Shown: one piece after another, positions 12,240 through 14,797 of the stretch | Numbering within the stretch: the stretch's first letter is position 1 | How the letters are laid out: each line of letters opens with the position of its first letter | DNA from: an uncultured Collinsella sp. | GTDB lineage: Bacteria; Actinomycetota; Coriobacteriia; Coriobacteriales; Coriobacteriaceae | Length of the DNA: 14,797 nt | Direction: 5' to 3' | Assembly: GCA_900554595.1 (NCBI GenBank) | Contig: USHZ01000027.1 | Span: 1 to 14,797, forward strand | Program-made: the position numbers and the translations under genes | The notes under the pieces: model-generated | Database searches by the model: none | The model's input: only the letters and a program-made list of their open reading frames with translations | What the model was told of the DNA's origin: nothing

Positions 12240-14797
12240 ATGACACTCGTATCCAAGACCTTTGAGCTGTACGGCAAGACCTACACCTTTGAGTCCGGCG
12301 AGCTTGCCAAGCAGGCCACCGGCGCTTGTCTGGTCAAGCAGGGTGACACCACGATGCTCGACACCGTGGTCGTCTCCAAGGAGCGTAAGAATTACGACTT
12401 CTTCCCGCTGACCGTCGACTTCAACGAGAAGATGTACGCTGCCGGCCGCATCCCGGGTGGCTACCTCAAGCGCGAGGGCCGTCCCAGCGAGAAGGCCACG
12501 CTCACCGCGCGCATGATCGACCGTCCGATTCGCCCGAGCTTCCCGGACGGCTTCCGCAACGAGGTACACATCGTCGCCACCTCGCTCGTCGCCGACCAGG
12601 TCAACCCCTTCGACGTCATCAACGTCATGGGCGCCTCCCTGGCCATGACGCTCGGCGGCGTGCCCTTCGAGGGCCCGCTTGCCTGCGTGCGCATCGGCCG
12701 TAACGTGGAGACCGGTGAGTTTATCGTCAACCCCACCTATGAGGAGCGCGAGAACTCCGACCTGGACCTGGAGCTGGGCGGCTCTGCCGACTTCATCTCG
12801 ATGGTCGAGGCCGGCGCTGAGGAGATCTCCGAGGACGACATGCTCGCCGCCATGAAGTTTGGTCAGGAGGCCCTTGCCGCCTTCTGCCAGGCTCAGGACG
12901 AGTTCGTTGCCGAGTGGGAGCAGGTCAACGGCGCTATCGTCAAGAAGGAGTACCCGCTCGACCAGCCCGTCGAGGAGGTCCAGGAGCGCATCTTTGCCCA
13001 CTACGACGAGATGGCCGCTGCCCTGCGCGACGCCGACAAGCTTTCCCGCATCGGTAAGGTCGAGGCTCTGAAGGAGTCCATCCGCGCCGAGTTCACCGAC
13101 GAGGAGCAGGCCGCCTGGGAGCGCGAGATCCCCGTGGCGCTCAAGAAGCTCGAGAAGAAGGCCATGCGCACCATGGTCGTCGAGACCGGCGAGCGCGTCG
13201 ACGGTCGTGCCGCCGATGAGATTCGTCCCATCATGGTGAAGGACAACTACCTGCCGCTCGTTCACGGCTCCGGCCTGTTCCAGCGTGGTCAGACCCAGGT
13301 GCTCTCCGTCCTGTCGCTCGGTATGCTTAACGAGGGCCAGCGCCTGGATACCATCGAGCCCACCGAGGGCAAGCGCTATATGCACCACTACAACTTCCCG
13401 CCGTTCTGCACCGGCGAGACCGGCCGCATGGGCAGCCCCAAGCGCCGCGAGATTGGTCACGGCAACCTGGCCGAGCGCGCCCTGCTCCCGGTGCTTCCCG
13501 ACGAGAACGAGTTCCCCTACGCCATCCGTGTGGTCTCCGAGGTCATGGAGTCCAACGGCTCCTCTTCGATGGCTTCGACCTGCGGCTCCACGCTCGCCCT
13601 TATGGACGGCGGCGTGCCCATTAAGCGCCCCGTCTCCGGTATCGCCATGGGTTTGATCCAGGAGGAGGGCAAGACCGTGGTCCTGTCCGACATCCAGGGT
13701 CTCGAGGACTTCCTGGGCGACATGGACTTTAAGGTCACCGGCACCACCGAGGGCATCACCGCCCTGCAGATGGACAACAAGGCCACCGGTCTTACCTTCG
13801 ATATCTTGGCCCGCGCCCTGCAGCAGGCCAAGGAGGGTCGCGCCTTCATCCTGCAGAAGATGCTCGATGTGATCTCCGAGCCGCGTCACACCACGCGCAG
13901 CACCGCTCCGCGCATCGTCTCCATCCAGGTTCCGACCGATAAGATCCGCGACGTCATCGGTTCTGGCGGCAAGGTCATCCGCGGCATCCAGGACGAGACC
14001 GGCGCCTCGGTCGACATCCAGGAGGACGGCACCGTCTTTGTCGGCGGCACCGGCGAGTCCGTCGATCAGGCCGTCGAGCGCATCAAGCTCATCATCAAGG
14101 TTCCCGAGCCGGGCGAGGAGTACACCGGTCGCGTTGTCTCCATCCAGCCGTTCGGCGCCTTCGTTAACCTGCTGCCCGGTAAGGACGGCCTGCTGCACAT
14201 CTCCCGCGTCGCCAAGGGTCGTGTGGAGAAGGTCGAGGACGTCCTCAACGTGGGCGACGAGGTCAAGGTCGTCGTCATCGAGGTCGACGATCGCGGCAAG
14301 ATCTCGCTCGATCGTCTCGATAAGCCCGAGGCCCCGGCTCGCGCCGAGGGTGCCTCTGAGGGTGACGGCGAGCACTTCCAGCGTCGTGAGCGTCCGCGTC
14401 GCGAGCGCTCCGAGCGCAGCGACCGTCCGCGCCGTGACCGCGGCGACCGCAATGGCCGTGACCGCCGTCCGCGCCGCCCGCGTGAGGACCGTCCGATCAC
14501 GCCGTCCGTTCCCAAGGAGCGTGAGCTGATCCCGGTTTCCGAAGCAGGCATGCAGCAGGCGGAAAAGCTGGCTACCGATTTTGTAACCGGTCTGCTGGCA
14601 AAGATGGGCGTTGAGGGTCAGGTTAAGACCCTGCCTCAGGTAGAGTGCGACCAGCTCCGTCTGGAGATTTCCGGTCCGGATATGGGCCCGATCATCGGCC
14701 GCCGCGGCGACACGCTGGATGCCATCCAGTACCTCGGCTCTCTGGTGCTGAATAATGCACTGGATGAGCACGTTCGTCTGTCTGTCGATACCGAAAA
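12240..14797 (+). CDS. pnp: Polyribonucleotide nucleotidyltransferase (PNPase), open at window end and running into a Jag-type KH domain
   Basis: 852 codons are visible with no stop. PNPase is the phosphorolytic 3'-5' exoribonuclease of RNA decay. The first RNase PH domain has TARMIDRPIRPSFPDGF. A helical domain follows, then the second PH domain from GERVDGR (about 317), with GDMDFKVTGTTEGITALQMD holding catalytic acidic residues. The KH domain starts near 560 (RDVIGSGGKVI) and the S1 domain covers about 625-695 (YTGRVVSIQPFGAFVNLLPG). Residues 715-752 are 19/38 arginine. The frame then continues, confirmed codon by codon, into a segment from about 760 resembling the KH region of Jag/KhpB: AEKLATDFVTGLLAKMGV and IIGRRGDTLDAIQYL (GRRG at 820-823). 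Codon use changes at about 14541. The start ATG has AAAGGAG 4 nt upstream. The PNPase call is certain. The Jag part is either a real fusion or an assembly join. Confidence 0.95.
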   Translation, partial: MTLVSKTFELYGKTYTFESGELAKQATGACLVKQGDTTMLDTVVVSKERKNYDFFPLTVDFNEKMYAAGRIPGGYLKREGRPSEKATLTARMIDRPIRPSFPDGFRNEVHIVATSLVADQVNPFDVINVMGASLAMTLGGVPFEGPLACVRIGRNVETGEFIVNPTYEERENSDLDLELGGSADFISMVEAGAEEISEDDMLAAMKFGQEALAAFCQAQDEFVAEWEQVNGAIVKKEYPLDQPVEEVQERIFAHYDEMAAALRDADKLSRIGKVEALKESIRAEFTDEEQAAWEREIPVALKKLEKKAMRTMVVETGERVDGRAADEIRPIMVKDNYLPLVHGSGLFQRGQTQVLSVLSLGMLNEGQRLDTIEPTEGKRYMHHYNFPPFCTGETGRMGSPKRREIGHGNLAERALLPVLPDENEFPYAIRVVSEVMESNGSSSMASTCGSTLALMDGGVPIKRPVSGIAMGLIQEEGKTVVLSDIQGLEDFLGDMDFKVTGTTEGITALQMDNKATGLTFDILARALQQAKEGRAFILQKMLDVISEPRHTTRSTAPRIVSIQVPTDKIRDVIGSGGKVIRGIQDETGASVDIQEDGTVFVGGTGESVDQAVERIKLIIKVPEPGEEYTGRVVSIQPFGAFVNLLPGKDGLLHISRVAKGRVEKVEDVLNVGDEVKVVVIEVDDRGKISLDRLDKPEAPARAEGASEGDGEHFQRRERPRRERSERSDRPRRDRGDRNGRDRRPRRPREDRPITPSVPKERELIPVSEAGMQQAEKLATDFVTGLLAKMGVEGQVKTLPQVECDQLRLEISGPDMGPIIGRRGDTLDAIQYLGSLVLNNALDEHVRLSVDTE

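Noticed and set aside
12192..14771. 859-codon open frame on the - strand opposite pnp
   Set aside because: It is in exact codon register with pnp, so a stop would arise only where pnp uses TTA, CTA or TCA, codons this gene avoids. Its product is low-complexity (Gly, Asp, Leu and His-rich) and matches no family I recognise.

Overview
The window is a GC-rich bacterial chromosome segment, and all of its genes lie on the + strand. Gene content and codon choice (GAG, GCC, CTC/CTG, CGC/CGT strongly preferred, TTA/CTA/TCA almost absent) suggest a high-GC Gram-positive. The rpsT-lepA-dus-hemW-dnaJ ... era-recO-rpsO-pnp layout would suit Coriobacteriia such as Collinsella. That placement comes from memory, not from a search. 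There are no tRNA or rRNA genes, mobile elements or CRISPR, and no gene-free stretch exceeds 300 bases.

Layout: (1) 1-178: the end of rpsT (ribosomal protein S20), a perfect terminator hairpin, then a -10 box placed so that lepA mRNA would start on its own ATG. (2) 179-4273: lepA, dusB and hemW, nearly contiguous. (3) 4274-6665: two J-domain protein genes. The first is unusual, because the second half of DnaJ is replaced by hydrophobic, probably membrane-spanning segments. The second is canonical DnaJ. (4) 6675-11672: a tight run of mtaB, phoH, ybeY, dgkA, era and recO, with overlaps or gaps of 12 nt or less. (5) 11673-12136: a promoter, a structured leader, rpsO (S15) and a strong terminator. 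(6) 12137-14797: a leader with two hairpins, then pnp (PNPase), which is still open at the window edge.

Most of the genes serve translation and RNA metabolism: elongation (lepA), tRNA modification (dusB, mtaB), rRNA maturation and 30S assembly (ybeY, era, rpsO, rpsT), and RNA decay (pnp). Protein folding (two J-proteins), haem handling (hemW), lipid recycling (dgkA) and DNA repair (recO) are also represented.

Two things deserve attention. First, the pnp frame runs without a break through the normal PNPase domains and an arginine-rich tail into a Jag-type KH domain (GRRG motif). Codon use changes abruptly at about 14541, so this is either a novel PNPase-Jag fusion or a chimeric join at a contig end. 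Second, the J-protein at 4332-5435 looks like a membrane-anchored DnaJ variant.
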